A DNA stretch of 64,000 bases from Myxococcaceae bacterium (GCA_017881265.1 JADGRA010000067.1:1-64000); one strand, 5' to 3'; counted from the stretch's first letter, positions 8,643-19,720 are shown. The notes: generated from the sequence alone by a model not told the origin. Numbers and translations: made by a program.

Positions 8643-9674
8643 ATGCCTCGTTACGAGGTGCACATTCCCGGGGCGCAGCCCGACGGCCTCACCGTCACGC
8701 TGCGCGTGGATGCGCCCAACTGGATGCAGGCGCTGAAGTCGGGCTTCCTCAAGCTGGGCGAGGCGGGCCTGGTGGTGCACAACGTCCTGGTCGACGTCGC
8801 CGACGACGGTTCTCTGCACGTCACCGAAGGCAGCAGCGGCCGCGTTTTCCGCATTCGCGAATTGACGGCCGAAGAGGACGCCCGGGCCAAGGTGAAGCCC
8901 GCCGTCTCCCCCACCCCGGACCCCAGCAGCGCCCCGACGGTGGTGGTGCGGGCGGTGCTCCCGAACGCCCGCGCGGCCCCGGACACGGACCCCAGGGCGA
9001 CAGCACAGCCCGCCGCCGTCCCCGACCGCCCGGTGGCGCGCAGCGCGCCGCGCCCCACGCCGCTGTCCACCCCGGCGGTGGTGCTTCCCAGCGCCCGCAT
9101 TCAGGAGTTGAGCGGGCCTACCGAGCCGGTGCGCGGCACCATCGGCCGACCGCGTCCCCCGCCCCCGCCGCGCGAAATGGAGGACGTCCTGGCCGAGGTG
9201 TTCGACCGCGTGCAGGGCGTCTACCAGCACCGGGACGCGGCGAGCGGCCTGTACTACCTGCTGGACCTGGCCCTGGAGAAGATTCCGGCCGAGTCCGGAA
9301 GCGCCTTCTCCGCGGAGTTGATTACCGGCGCCCTGCGCTTCGTCGCGGTGCGCGGGCCGAAGGCCAAGGAGATTCTGGAGTCGCGCGCCGTCATCCCCGC
9401 CGGGCAGGGCATTGCCGGCTTCTGCACCGCGGAGGGCGTCAGCCTGGCGCTCTCCGATGTGCACCGGGACCCCCGCTGGTACTCGGCCATTGCCGACCGC
9501 GTGCAGTACGACACCCGCAGCCTTCTGTGCTCGCCCATGGTGTCCTCGGGCCGGGCCTACGGGTGCCTGGAGTTGGTCAACCGCAAGCCCTCCGCCACCT
9601 TCACGGACCAGGAGGTGGGCCTTCTGGCCTACATCGCCCACCAGGGGGCGCTCTTCCTCAAGGCCCTCGGCTAA
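8643..9674 (+). CDS. GAF-domain protein
   Basis: A 343-residue soluble protein. Residues 1-85 form a small conserved-looking module (MPRYEVHIPGAQPDGLTVTL and MQALKSGFLKLGE). A Pro/Ala-rich linker follows (about 90-175), then a GAF domain (about 190-343) with phrases like VIPAGQGIAGFCTAEG, LSDVHRDPRWY and RSLLCSPMVSSGRAYGCLELVN. GAF domains bind small ligands or mediate protein contacts. No catalytic output domain is attached, so it probably works through a partner. The ribosome-binding site GGTGAGAGG lies just before the ATG. Confidence 0.75.
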   Translation: MPRYEVHIPGAQPDGLTVTLRVDAPNWMQALKSGFLKLGEAGLVVHNVLVDVADDGSLHVTEGSSGRVFRIRELTAEEDARAKVKPAVSPTPDPSSAPTVVVRAVLPNARAAPDTDPRATAQPAAVPDRPVARSAPRPTPLSTPAVVLPSARIQELSGPTEPVRGTIGRPRPPPPPREMEDVLAEVFDRVQGVYQHRDAASGLYYLLDLALEKIPAESGSAFSAELITGALRFVAVRGPKAKEILESRAVIPAGQGIAGFCTAEGVSLALSDVHRDPRWYSAIADRVQYDTRSLLCSPMVSSGRAYGCLELVNRKPSATFTDQEVGLLAYIAHQGALFLKALG

Positions 9675-9685
9675 GGGGGGCGCAC

Positions 9686-10290
9686 TCAGGCGACGATGTT
9701 GGTTCCCCCGTCGACGTACACCGTGCCGCCGGTGATGCGACGGGCGAACGGCGTGGCGAGGTACGCGCAGGAGAAGCCGACGTCCATGACGTCCACCAAC
9801 TCGCCCAGAGGCGCCTTCTGCGCCGCTTCGTTCAGCAGCAATTCAAAGTCCTTGAGGCCAGAGGCGGCACGCGTCTTCAGAGGACCTGCGGAAATCGCAT
9901 GGACCTGGATGCCGGAGGGTCCAAGCTCAAAGGCCAGGTTGCGACAGGCGGCTTCCAGCGCGGCCTTCACCGGGCCCATCACGTTGTAGTTCGGGACCAC
10001 CCGGCTCGCCCCGTAGTAACTCATCGCGAAGAGGGTCCCCCCCTTCTTCATCAACGGAGCGGCCAGCTTCGCCATCCGCACGAAGGAGTGACAGGAGACG
10101 TCCATGGCCTTGGCGAAGCCTTCTCGCCGAGCAGTCCAGAAGCCCTCCCTGCAGGTCCGCTTTCGGCGCGAACGCGATGGAGTGGACGAGGATGTCGAGC
10201 TCGGTACGGGTCCCCTTAGCGGCGACGGACGCGAAGGACGCAGCGCGCAATTTCTGCTTCGACGGGGCCTTCCTGCGGAAGCGGATGCTC
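9686..10290 (-). pseudogene. fabI: Decayed enoyl-ACP reductase gene (fabI): 5'-truncated and frameshifted
   Basis: The reading frame for residues after AMDVSCHSF to the end (GGTVYVDGGTNIVA) is clear FabI, the NADH-dependent last step of fatty-acid elongation, including NYNVMGPVKAALEAACR. Upstream, ELDILVHSIAFAPKADLQG lies in a different frame. Removing a single extra G (C on + at 10127/10128) joins the two as DCSREGFAKAMDVSC, exactly the family sequence. Upstream of about 10250 homology fades and the first ~85-90 residues, including the NADH-binding Gly motif, are absent. The remnant abuts the 3' end of truD. It is almost certainly non-functional as read. Confidence 0.85.
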
Positions 10291-11380
10291 AGTCTGTCTG
10301 GGCGGGCCCGACTAGCGGGGCGTCCGGCTTCACCACTTCATCCAGCAGCACGGTGGCATAGCTGCCGCGGGGAAGCCGGAAGGAGAGCCACACGTCCTGG
10401 CCCTCCTGCCCCATTTCCACCGCGCCCACCGGGACGGCGTAGGGGCGCCGCGCGCCCTCGGTTTCGCCCTTGCCGCTGCGCAGCGCCCCCTCCGGCAGCC
10501 CCTCGGCTTCAAGCAGCTGCGCCTCGGCCTCCCCCACGGCCCCGGTGGGCAAAGGCTTCACCTTCCAGCCAAACATGGGCCCGGTGGGGGACACCTCCAG
10601 CGTGTCCACCCGCGGCTGGTCCATGGCCACGTCCTGGCAGAGGAAGAGGCCACCCGAATCCGCCTTCCGCAGGACGTCCCCCAACAGCGCCCGGCCGTAC
10701 TGGCCGGACACAAGGCGCGCCGCCAGCGCCCGGTTGAAGAGGAGGGCCTGGTAGGCCGACAGGTACAGGCGCCGCTGCAGCCGGTCCACCCGGCCCGGCA
10801 GCCGCTGGCCGAGGAGGAGGGCGCGGCCGCGCGCTGCATTGTCCCCGCCGCGGCCGAAGCGCTGCGGGCCGAAGTAGTTGGGCAGTCCAAAGCGGCCCAG
10901 CCGTTCCAACACGGCCGGGGCGGCCTCCGGGGTGGCCACCTCCCGCAGCCGCACGGAAAACGCGTTGCCCCACAGCTGCCCGGCCCGCAGCTTGCGCTCC
11001 GTCCTTTCCGTCCGCAGCACCTGGACGCCTTCCAGGCCCAAGTCCCCGGGAAGCCCCGCGGCGCGCCAGGGGACGGTGAAGGCCTGCCGCGTCACCGCCT
11101 GCCTGTCCTTCAGCCCGGCGTAGCCCACCTCGCGCATGTCCACCCCAGCGGCCCGGGCCAGCGCGCGTGCCACCTCGGCCGTCTCCCGGCCGCGCTTCTC
11201 CACCCACAGCCACAGGTGCTCGCCCGTCCCGGTGGGCGCAAAGGCCGGGACCTCCTCCACGCGGAAGTCCTCGGGCATGTCCTTCAGCCGGCCGCCGGTG
11301 CCGGGCAGCCCTCCCGTCAGGCGCGGCCAGGGGGCGTCCTTGGGCCTCGGGCCAACGGCCTCTGGCCCGGGCGACGTCAC
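10289..11380 (-). CDS. truD: tRNA pseudouridine(13) synthase TruD
   Basis: A 363-residue enzyme that isomerises U13 of certain tRNAs. It shows the conserved opening MPEDFRVEEVPAF, the catalytic block VGYAGLKDRQAVTRQ whose Asp is the nucleophile, and NYFGPQRFGRGGDN. The C-terminal part contains PTGPMFGWK. Length is typical. It starts with GTG overlapping the stop of the DUF4388 gene upstream (GTGA), so the truD-DUF4388-dsbA set is probably one transcript. Immediately downstream lies the fabI remnant. Confidence 0.93.
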   Translation of the reverse strand: MTSPGPEAVGPRPKDAPWPRLTGGLPGTGGRLKDMPEDFRVEEVPAFAPTGTGEHLWLWVEKRGRETAEVARALARAAGVDMREVGYAGLKDRQAVTRQAFTVPWRAAGLPGDLGLEGVQVLRTERTERKLRAGQLWGNAFSVRLREVATPEAAPAVLERLGRFGLPNYFGPQRFGRGGDNAARGRALLLGQRLPGRVDRLQRRLYLSAYQALLFNRALAARLVSGQYGRALLGDVLRKADSGGLFLCQDVAMDQPRVDTLEVSPTGPMFGWKVKPLPTGAVGEAEAQLLEAEGLPEGALRSGKGETEGARRPYAVPVGAVEMGQEGQDVWLSFRLPRGSYATVLLDEVVKPDAPLVGPAQTD

Positions 11381-12648
11381 TCCTGAAGGCCCGAGAGAAG
11401 TTCCTTCACCCGGCGGGCCAATTCCTCGTCGGCGCGGGATTCCAGAAGCTCTCCGGCTTGAAAGAGGAGGAAGAACATGACGTCGCTGAGGGCCGCCCGC
11501 AGGCTGGCCACCGGCTCGCTGCCCAGGGTGGCGCGCGCCCGGGCGAAGGCCTCCAGCAGCTGGCGCTCGGGCAGCCGGCCGTCCGGGCCAAACTGCAGCC
11601 CGGCCAGCACGCCGAAGGCGGTGAGGGACTGGCCGGCCAGCGCCACGTTGGCGGCCTGCAGGAAGTCCGCGCCCCGGCCTTCGTGGGCCACCTCGGCCAG
11701 CACCTCGGCGTAAATGGCGTTGAAGGTGCGCACCACCGCCACCGCCGGGTCCGCCGCGGCGGCGGCCACCGGTGGCGCCTCGACCGCACTCACCTCGGAC
11801 ACGGAGGCGTAGCCGCCCTCCAGCAGGCGAAACAGCACCTTGGTGGTCTCGAATTCACTCAGGTGGGCCGCCGCGGCCAGTTCCAGCACCGTGCGGCGGC
11901 CAGTGGCCAGCCCCAGCAGCAAGTCCTCGTCCGGGTGCAGCTTGCCGTCGCTGGGGCGCTTCTTGGCAACGTACACGCGCCCGTGGGGAATGCGGCCGCG
12001 GAAGTGCGCCAATTCATCGATTTTGCGGATGGCGTCCATCAGCAGACTCTGGGTGGACAGCTGCACGTTGGACTGCAGCCGCTCGTCCACGTCCTGGTCC
12101 ACCAAAAGGAAGACGCCCTCCCGCGCCAGCACCATGGCGTGAAAAATGTCGCTCACCTGCTGACTCACCGCGGCCCACAGCTGGTGGGCCTGCAGCACGC
12201 CCCGGTCCACCAGCGCCCGCCCCACCTTGGACGGGGGCACCTCCCGCAGCGCCTCGTCCACGTGGCTGCGGGTGGCCAGGCCGAGGCGCACCAGCACCTC
12301 ACTGAGGCGGTCCGCCGGGTCCTCGCTGGCGGCGCCGCGCACCTCGCCGTCCTTCAGGGCCACACTGCGCTCGCCCCCAGCGGTGTGTACCCGCAGCACG
12401 CCACTCCAGCGGGACTGGCTGAGGAAGGCGATGAGGTCACTCAGCGGAAAGCCGGACGCATCCCCCAGCAGCACCACCCGGGGGGTGGCGGCGCGCCCGC
12501 CGTGCAGCGGCGTACGCAGCGCGCACAGGAGGTCCGCCGCGGTGGGCAACAGCAGGTAGTGCCCGCTGCGCTGGGCAAGCTCAGCTGCCGTCTCGGACGC
12601 GTCGGGCTTGAGGCCCCCCTTGGCGTCGATGCTGAAGCGAGACGTCAC
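11377..12648 (-). CDS. DUF4388-domain protein
   Basis: A 423-residue cytoplasmic protein without signal or membrane segments. Residues about 65-150 (GFPLSDLIAFLSQSRWSGVL, VALKDGEVRGA) form a DUF4388 domain, which in delta-proteobacteria and myxobacteria often occurs in signalling proteins (family knowledge). A helical region follows with LVDRGVLQAHQLWAAVSQQ and LLLGLATGRRTVLELA, resembling the rest of this family. It overlaps its neighbours by four bases on both sides (ATGA with dsbA, GTGA with truD). The precise role is unknown. Confidence 0.75.
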   Translation of the reverse strand: MTSRFSIDAKGGLKPDASETAAELAQRSGHYLLLPTAADLLCALRTPLHGGRAATPRVVLLGDASGFPLSDLIAFLSQSRWSGVLRVHTAGGERSVALKDGEVRGAASEDPADRLSEVLVRLGLATRSHVDEALREVPPSKVGRALVDRGVLQAHQLWAAVSQQVSDIFHAMVLAREGVFLLVDQDVDERLQSNVQLSTQSLLMDAIRKIDELAHFRGRIPHGRVYVAKKRPSDGKLHPDEDLLLGLATGRRTVLELAAAAHLSEFETTKVLFRLLEGGYASVSEVSAVEAPPVAAAAADPAVAVVRTFNAIYAEVLAEVAHEGRGADFLQAANVALAGQSLTAFGVLAGLQFGPDGRLPERQLLEAFARARATLGSEPVASLRAALSDVMFFLLFQAGELLESRADEELARRVKELLSGLQE

Positions 12649-13517
12649 TTCGCCCCGTCCACCGCCCAGCTTCCCCGGTGGGACTGGTAATCCAGCTCAT
12701 CCTCCAGGGTGAGCTGGAGCAGGGCCGCCTGCGGGAGGAAGTCCACCTTGCGGCCATTCATGTACAGGGTGGGCGTCCCCTGGACGCCGGCGGCGACGCC
12801 CGAGTCGCGGAAGCGCTCCAGCTCCGCGCGGTACTCCTCCTTGGCCAGGGCCTTGGCCCAGGCGTCCGCGGACAGTCCCGCCTTCACCACCACCTCGCGG
12901 ATGACGTCCGGGGACAGGCGCGTCTGGTTCTCGAAGAGGCCGTCGTGCACCGCCCAGAATTTCCCGTGGTCGCGCGCGAACAGGGCTACCTGCCCGGCCG
13001 GCATGGAGTTGGGGTGCTGGGCCAGCGGGAAGGGCAGGTAGCACAGCCGCACCTGGCCGCTGCGTTCCTGGGCGAACTTCTCGAGGATGGGCCTGGTGGC
13101 GCCGCAGATGGGGCACTCGAAGTCGGCATACTCCACCAGCGTCACCGGGGCGCGGGCGTCCCCCTGGCACATCTTGGCGTCCACCGGCAGCTTGGCCCGC
13201 GGCTGCTGGAAGGAGAGATTGTAGCGGGCCAGGGCGACGCCCAGCTCGGCCGCGGTGGCCCCCCGCTCGGCGAGGATGGCGGCCAGCTGCACTTCCCGGC
13301 GGCTGTGGCGGCAGCCGGCGTGGCCCTGCACGCACGCGGCCAGGGTGTGCGGCGCCCCGCAGCCGCAGAACTCCTCCCCCATGGCCTGCATCACCTCGCG
13401 GCGGGCCGTCTCGCTCAGGGACGACAGGTCGAGCGGCCCCGGGTCCGTCGGCGCCGCTGCCCCCGGGGCACCCCAAGCACACACCACCAGCAGAAGAAGC
13501 GTCGAGAGGGGCCGCAT
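12645..13517 (-). CDS. DsbA-family thioredoxin-like protein, exported
   Basis: A 290-residue protein with a Sec signal peptide (MRPLSTLLLLVVCAWGAPG). Residues about 45-80 form a Cys-rich helical segment (EEFCGCGAPHTLAAC then HAGC). The DsbA-like domain follows, with redox motif CPIC in EYADFECPICGATRP, a long helical insert, and the cis-Pro region GVQGTPTLYMNGR. It should catalyse thiol-disulfide exchange in the periplasm. ATG 13517 was chosen because AGAAGGG lies nine bases upstream and the signal peptide starts there. It is divergent from the asparaginase gene. Confidence 0.85.
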   Translation of the reverse strand: MRPLSTLLLLVVCAWGAPGAAAPTDPGPLDLSSLSETARREVMQAMGEEFCGCGAPHTLAACVQGHAGCRHSRREVQLAAILAERGATAAELGVALARYNLSFQQPRAKLPVDAKMCQGDARAPVTLVEYADFECPICGATRPILEKFAQERSGQVRLCYLPFPLAQHPNSMPAGQVALFARDHGKFWAVHDGLFENQTRLSPDVIREVVVKAGLSADAWAKALAKEEYRAELERFRDSGVAAGVQGTPTLYMNGRKVDFLPQAALLQLTLEDELDYQSHRGSWAVDGAK

Positions 13518-13622
13518 GCGTGGCAGCCCTTCTCGCCAGCGCACGTGGGCCTTGTCAAGCGGCCCTGCTCTGTGGAACGCGTAGCGCCGGACGCGCCCCA
13601 GGGGGGCGTCCGGCCGTCCGCC

Positions 13623-13644
13623 ACGCCGGGACAACGCCCGGCGT
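13623..13644. repeat. 8-bp inverted repeat just before the asparaginase start
   Basis: ACGCCGGG and CCCGGCGT are perfect arms with a six-base loop, ending 10 bases before the ATG at 13655. No ribosome-binding site is visible between them. It could be a leader hairpin affecting initiation or an operator in the divergent promoter region. Confidence 0.45.
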
Positions 13645-13654
13645 ACTGTTTCCC

Positions 13655-14647
13655 ATGCGCAAGACCGTCCTCCTCCTGCACACCGGCGGCACCCTCGGCA
13701 TGGTGGGCGGCCGCCCGCACACGCTGAAGCCCGCCCCCTTCGCCGAGGCGCTACGCGCCCGGGTGCCGGAGTTGACGGAGCTGGCCAACGTGCAGCTGGA
13801 ACTCTTCAGCAACCTGGACTCGAGCGAGGTGCAGCCCGAGGCCTGGCTGGCCCTGGCCCGGCGGCTCCACCAGCGGCTGCCGGAGGTGGACGCGGCCGTC
13901 GTCACCCACGGCACGGACACCCTGGCCTACACCGCCAGCGCCCTCTCCTTCCTGCTGCCCGGCCTGCGCCGGCCCGTCGTCCTCACCGGTTCTCAGCGCC
14001 CGCTGCAGGAAGTGCGCAGCGACGCCCGCCTCAACCTCATCGACGCCGTCACCGCGGCCCTGCGCGGGCCGCCCGAGGTGACGGTGTGCTTCGACAGCCA
14101 CCTGTACCGCGGCAACCGCACGGTGAAGGTGAAGGTGGCCGAGTATGACGCCTTCGCCAGCCCCAACTTCCCCCCCTTGGGCACCCTGGGTGTCCATGCC
14201 CACTTCCTCCCCGGGCTGCGTCCGCGGGGACGCCCCGGGCTGCTGCCGGGACTGGAGACGCGCGTCTTCCTCCTCAAAGTCTTCCCCGGGCTGGACCCAG
14301 CCCTGCCGCTGCTGCTTCTGCCGAAGCTGCGCGGCCTGGTGGTGGAGGCCTATGGCGCGGGCAACGTCCCGGTGGAGGAGCGCTCCGGCCGCTCGCTGTT
14401 GCCCCTTTTCCGCGCGGCGCGGGCACGGCGCATTCCGGTGCTGGTGGTGTCCCAGGCGCCGCGCAACGCCGTGGAACTGGGCCTGTACCAGGGCGGGGCA
14501 GCCATCGCCGAGGAGGGGGCCATCGACGGCGGGGACCTCACCGCGCCCGCCGCCGTCACCAAACTTATGTGCGGGCTGGCCCTGCACCCGGACGGCCCCG
14601 CGCTGCGCCGCTACCTGGAGACGTCGGTGGCCGGCGAGCGCAGCTGA
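13655..14647 (+). CDS. ansA: L-asparaginase, type I-like
   Basis: A 330-residue enzyme hydrolysing asparagine to aspartate and ammonia. Both catalytic signatures are present: LLHTGGTLGM (first Thr) near residue 12 and VVTHGTDTLAYTASAL near 85. There is no signal peptide, which fits the cytoplasmic low-affinity type. The C-terminal region contains VVEAYGAGNVP and PVLVVSQ, both typical. The ORF-track start at 13520 adds residues antisense to dsbA's leader, so ATG 13655 was chosen. The gene is followed by a long structured gap before rpsU. Confidence 0.88.
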   Translation: MRKTVLLLHTGGTLGMVGGRPHTLKPAPFAEALRARVPELTELANVQLELFSNLDSSEVQPEAWLALARRLHQRLPEVDAAVVTHGTDTLAYTASALSFLLPGLRRPVVLTGSQRPLQEVRSDARLNLIDAVTAALRGPPEVTVCFDSHLYRGNRTVKVKVAEYDAFASPNFPPLGTLGVHAHFLPGLRPRGRPGLLPGLETRVFLLKVFPGLDPALPLLLLPKLRGLVVEAYGAGNVPVEERSGRSLLPLFRAARARRIPVLVVSQAPRNAVELGLYQGGAAIAEEGAIDGGDLTAPAAVTKLMCGLALHPDGPALRRYLETSVAGERS

Positions 14648-14711
14648 CGGGGCGTCCTTTTTGCCGGGCCAAGCCCTTGCGTTCCATGGGCATTTGCAGG
14701 CAAGAGTGCGT

Positions 14712-14840
14712 CCCCCAGCTTTTCGGGGGTGGGCAGCGGTTTTTGTGTGCACACCCCCAGAAGGCCTGGGAGACGGTTCCCCCCTGGCACCCTCCACAAG
14801 GAAGGCGCCAGCTGAAGGGGGGTCCCCCTTTGGGAGGAGG
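14712..14840 (+). promoter_or_regulatory. Structured leader upstream of rpsU with alternative hairpins
   Basis: The 205-bp ansA-rpsU gap holds several pairings that cannot all form together. CCCCC (14712-14716) can pair with GGGGG (14725-14729). GGGGGTG (14725-14731) can instead pair with CACCCCC (14752-14758). CCCAG (14756-14760) can pair with CTGGG (14766-14770). AAGGGG/CCCCTT (14815-14830) forms a hairpin abutting the ribosome-binding site GGGAGGAGG. CCTCC (14791-14795) could also mask that site. A T5 run lies at 14740-14744, so the first part may be the ansA terminator. A regulatory role is inference. Confidence 0.4.
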
Positions 14841-14852
14841 TGAGAGGCACCC

Positions 14853-15047
14853 GTGGCAGGAATCCGAGTGAAGGAAGGCGAATCCATTGAAAGCGCCCTC
14901 AAGCGCTTCAAGAAGGCCACCGAGAAGGCCGGCATCCTCTCCGAAATTCGCAAACGCGAGCACTACGAGAAGCCTTCGGTGAAGCGGAAGAAGAAGGCCC
15001 TGGCGGCGAAGAAGCGCGCCGTCAAGAAGCAGCGCAAGGCGTACTAG
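14853..15047 (+). CDS. rpsU: 30S ribosomal protein bS21
   Basis: A 64-residue basic protein with the bS21 pattern: [20 protein letters not shown], then [14 protein letters not shown] and a Lys/Arg tail. bS21 sits near the anti-Shine-Dalgarno region of 16S rRNA and helps initiation. GTG start with a strong GGGAGGAGG site about 12 bases upstream. It opens the conserved rpsU-(yqeY)-dnaG-rpoD macromolecular-synthesis block. Confidence 0.95.
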   Translation: MAGIRVKEGESIESALKRFKKATEKAGILSEIRKREHYEKPSVKRKKKALAAKKRAVKKQRKAY

Positions 15048-15196
15048 AAGGGGCCCCGGACGTCGGACGCACCCAGAAGACGGGGGCGGGGGGGAGCCGA
15101 GGCTGGAGGGGAGCACCCCCACCCCAGTTTGCGTCTCCCTCCCGTCCCGACCCCGGGCCGGGTGCGCAAGCGGCCGTCAGGAAGCGAGGGAATGCC

Positions 15197-15655
15197 ATGA
15201 GTAGCCTCAAGGAGCGCATCGACGAGGAGTTGAAGAACGCGATGCGCAGCAAGGAAGAATTGACCACCAGCGTGCTGCGCATGCTGAAGAGCGCGGTGAA
15301 GTACAAGGAAGTGGAACCCGGCGCCAAGGCCCTGGACGACGCGGGCGTGCTGGGCGTCATCTCCACCCTCATCAAGCAGCGCCGCGACTCGGTGGAGCAG
15401 TTCCGGAACGGCAGCCGCCCGGACCTCGCCGACAAGGAGGAGCGGGAAATCACCATCCTGCAGCGCTACCTGCCCGCGCAGCTGTCGCACTCGGAATTGA
15501 TGGACTTGGTGAAGGCCGCCCTCACCGAGGCCTCTGCCAAGGGCCCCGGGGACATGGGCGCCGTCATGAAGTTGCTGCGGCCCAAGGTGCAGGGACGCGC
15601 CGACGGCAAGGCCGTCTCGGACGCGGTGAAGGCGGCGCTGGCCACGCTGGGCTGA
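15197..15655 (+). CDS. GatB/YqeY domain protein
   Basis: A 152-residue helical protein: MSSLKERIDEELKNAMRSKE, then LRMLKSAVKYKEVE and a C-terminal helical domain with GDMGAVMKLLRPKVQGRADG. It is the stand-alone form of the YqeY/GatB C-terminal domain, thought to bind tRNA, and is commonly found between rpsU and dnaG. Its own enzymatic role is unproven. The ribosome-binding site GAGGGA precedes the ATG. Confidence 0.9.
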   Translation: MSSLKERIDEELKNAMRSKEELTTSVLRMLKSAVKYKEVEPGAKALDDAGVLGVISTLIKQRRDSVEQFRNGSRPDLADKEEREITILQRYLPAQLSHSELMDLVKAALTEASAKGPGDMGAVMKLLRPKVQGRADGKAVSDAVKAALATLG

Positions 15656-15747
15656 AGCCACCGGCCGCGGCCCACGGCCGGTCAGCCGGTTGCAGTAGCT
15701 TTGCCGTCCCGAGAAGTCAGCCGAAGCGGCTGCGTTGGTGAGACGCG

Positions 15748-17532
15748 TTGATTCCAGAGCAAAAAATTGAAGAGGTGCTCGAGCGCGTGGACCTGGTCGC
15801 GCTGGTGGGCCGGCATGTCGAGCTGAAGAAGTCCGGCCGCAGCTTCAAGGGCCGCTGCCCCTTCCACCAGGAGAAGAGCGCCTCCTTCTACGTGACGCCG
15901 GAGCTCAAGCGATTCAAGTGCTTCGGCTGCCAGGCCGGCGGGGACGCCATTGCCTTCCTGCAGCGCTTCTTGGGCAAGTCCTTCGTCGACGCCGTGCGCG
16001 AGCTGGCCCGCGAAGTGGGGGTGGAATTGCAGGGCCCGGAGGACCCGAGCGCCCGGGAACGGCAGCAGCTGCGCGAGGTGACGGCCCTGGCGCAGGCCCA
16101 CTTCCAGCACCTCCTCTGGGACGCGGCCGAGGGCCGCCCCGCCCGCGACGCGCTCGCCGCCCGGGCCATCACCGAGGAGACGGCGCGCGCCTTCGGCCTC
16201 GGCTGGGCGCCGGAGGGCTGGACGCGCCTGTCCGACGAATTGGTGCGCCAGGGCATGCTGGAGCCAGGGCTACAGGCCGGCCTGGTGCAGCGGCGCACCA
16301 AAGGGGAAGGCACCTACGACGTCTTCCGCGGCCGGCTGATGGTGCCCATCCGCGCCCCCGACGGCCGTCCGGTGGCCTTCGGCGGGCGCCTGCTCTTGGG
16401 CGACCAGGGGCCGAAGTACCTCAACTCGCGCGAGTCCCGCCTCTACAACAAGAGTGACACCCTGTACGCCCTGGACATGGCCCAGCATGAGGTGCGGCGG
16501 CAGCACACCGCCCTCCTGGTGGAGGGCTACTTCGACGCCATGGCGCTGCACCAGGCAGGCCTGAAGACGGCCGTGGCCCTGTGTTCCACCGCCCTCACCC
16601 CCGGGCACTTGGAGGTGCTGCGGCGCGCCGAGGCGCGGGAGCTTGTGCTGCTGCTGGACGGGGACGCGGCCGGCCGGACGGCCGTGGAACGCCTGGCCGG
16701 GCCCCTCCTCGCCGCCGCCACCAGCACCCGGGTGGCCCTGCTTCCGGAGGGGGAGGACCCCGACACCTTCGCCCGCCGGGCGGGGGCCGAGGGGCTGCGC
16801 ACACTTTTCGCCCAGGCCCGTCCGTTGAGCGAGCACCTGCTGGCTAGCCTTCTGCCGGACGGCCCGGCTTCAGGCTTCGAGCAGAAGATGGAGGCCCTGG
16901 AACGCCTCCGCCCGGTGCTGTCCCACCTGCCGGCCGGCCTCATCCGCACCGCCTTCTTCGCCGCCCTGGCCCGCGGCTTCGGCCTGCCCGCCTTTGAGTT
17001 GGAGGCGGCGCTGCGTGGCCGGGCGGAACCGGCCCGCGCCACCACCGCCCGCCCCCCAGCAGCCCCCCTCCCCGCTCGCCCGGTGGACGCCCTGGAAGCC
17101 GCCCTGGTGGCCGCCGTCCTGCGCGAGCCGGCGCTCCTGGCCCAAGGGGAAAGCCACGTCACCGACGAGGTGCTGTCCCACCCCGGCCTGCGCACCATCA
17201 TCGCCCGGCTGCAGGGGGGCGCCCTCCCCGCCGACGCCCTGGACGAGTTGCCCCCCCGCCTGCTGGACACCGTGGCCGCCCAGGGCCGCACCCTCCCGGC
17301 GGACGGGGCCGCCCTGACCGAGGCTTTCGGACGCCTCTGCCGGCGGCTGAAATTGCGTCGCATTGACGAAGCGCTCACCCACATCGCCCGGGTGACGGGC
17401 CAGCACGCCTCGGCGCACGAATTAGACGAGGAGACGCGGCGGCTGCAGGCCGAGCGCGTGGAACTCCTCGGGCTGCGCCGGCGTGTCCTCGGCGAGGGGC
17501 AGGTGCAGCCGCCCGGCCTCCAGTCGGTTTGA
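15748..17532 (+). CDS. dnaG: DNA primase
   Basis: A 594-residue primase. The N-terminal zinc finger is CPFHQEKSASF followed by FKCFGCQAGGD (CHC2 type, residues about 38-64). The RNA-polymerase core begins near 110, and the TOPRIM acidic motifs are LLVEGYFDAMALHQAG and LLLDGDAAGRTA. The C-terminal helicase-binding region is Pro/Ala-rich and diverged. It makes RNA primers at the replication fork with DnaB. TTG start at 15748, preceded by GGTGAG. It lies directly upstream of rpoD, as in many bacteria. Confidence 0.95.
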   Translation: MIPEQKIEEVLERVDLVALVGRHVELKKSGRSFKGRCPFHQEKSASFYVTPELKRFKCFGCQAGGDAIAFLQRFLGKSFVDAVRELAREVGVELQGPEDPSARERQQLREVTALAQAHFQHLLWDAAEGRPARDALAARAITEETARAFGLGWAPEGWTRLSDELVRQGMLEPGLQAGLVQRRTKGEGTYDVFRGRLMVPIRAPDGRPVAFGGRLLLGDQGPKYLNSRESRLYNKSDTLYALDMAQHEVRRQHTALLVEGYFDAMALHQAGLKTAVALCSTALTPGHLEVLRRAEARELVLLLDGDAAGRTAVERLAGPLLAAATSTRVALLPEGEDPDTFARRAGAEGLRTLFAQARPLSEHLLASLLPDGPASGFEQKMEALERLRPVLSHLPAGLIRTAFFAALARGFGLPAFELEAALRGRAEPARATTARPPAAPLPARPVDALEAALVAAVLREPALLAQGESHVTDEVLSHPGLRTIIARLQGGALPADALDELPPRLLDTVAAQGRTLPADGAALTEAFGRLCRRLKLRRIDEALTHIARVTGQHASAHELDEETRRLQAERVELLGLRRRVLGEGQVQPPGLQSV

Positions 17533-17617
17533 AATCCACAGGCCTAGGCGCTAGATCCGCCCGTTCACCCGTTTTTCACCAAAAAAAGTCTCCCTCCCCA
17601 CCACAGGCCCCCTCCGT

Positions 17618-19717
<2,100 letters not shown>

Positions 19718-19720
19718 CGC

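Noticed and set aside
7017-9641. 874-residue minus ORF treated as one protein
   Set aside because: Only the part after 8438 matches the PLP decarboxylase family; the rest is antisense to the GAF gene.
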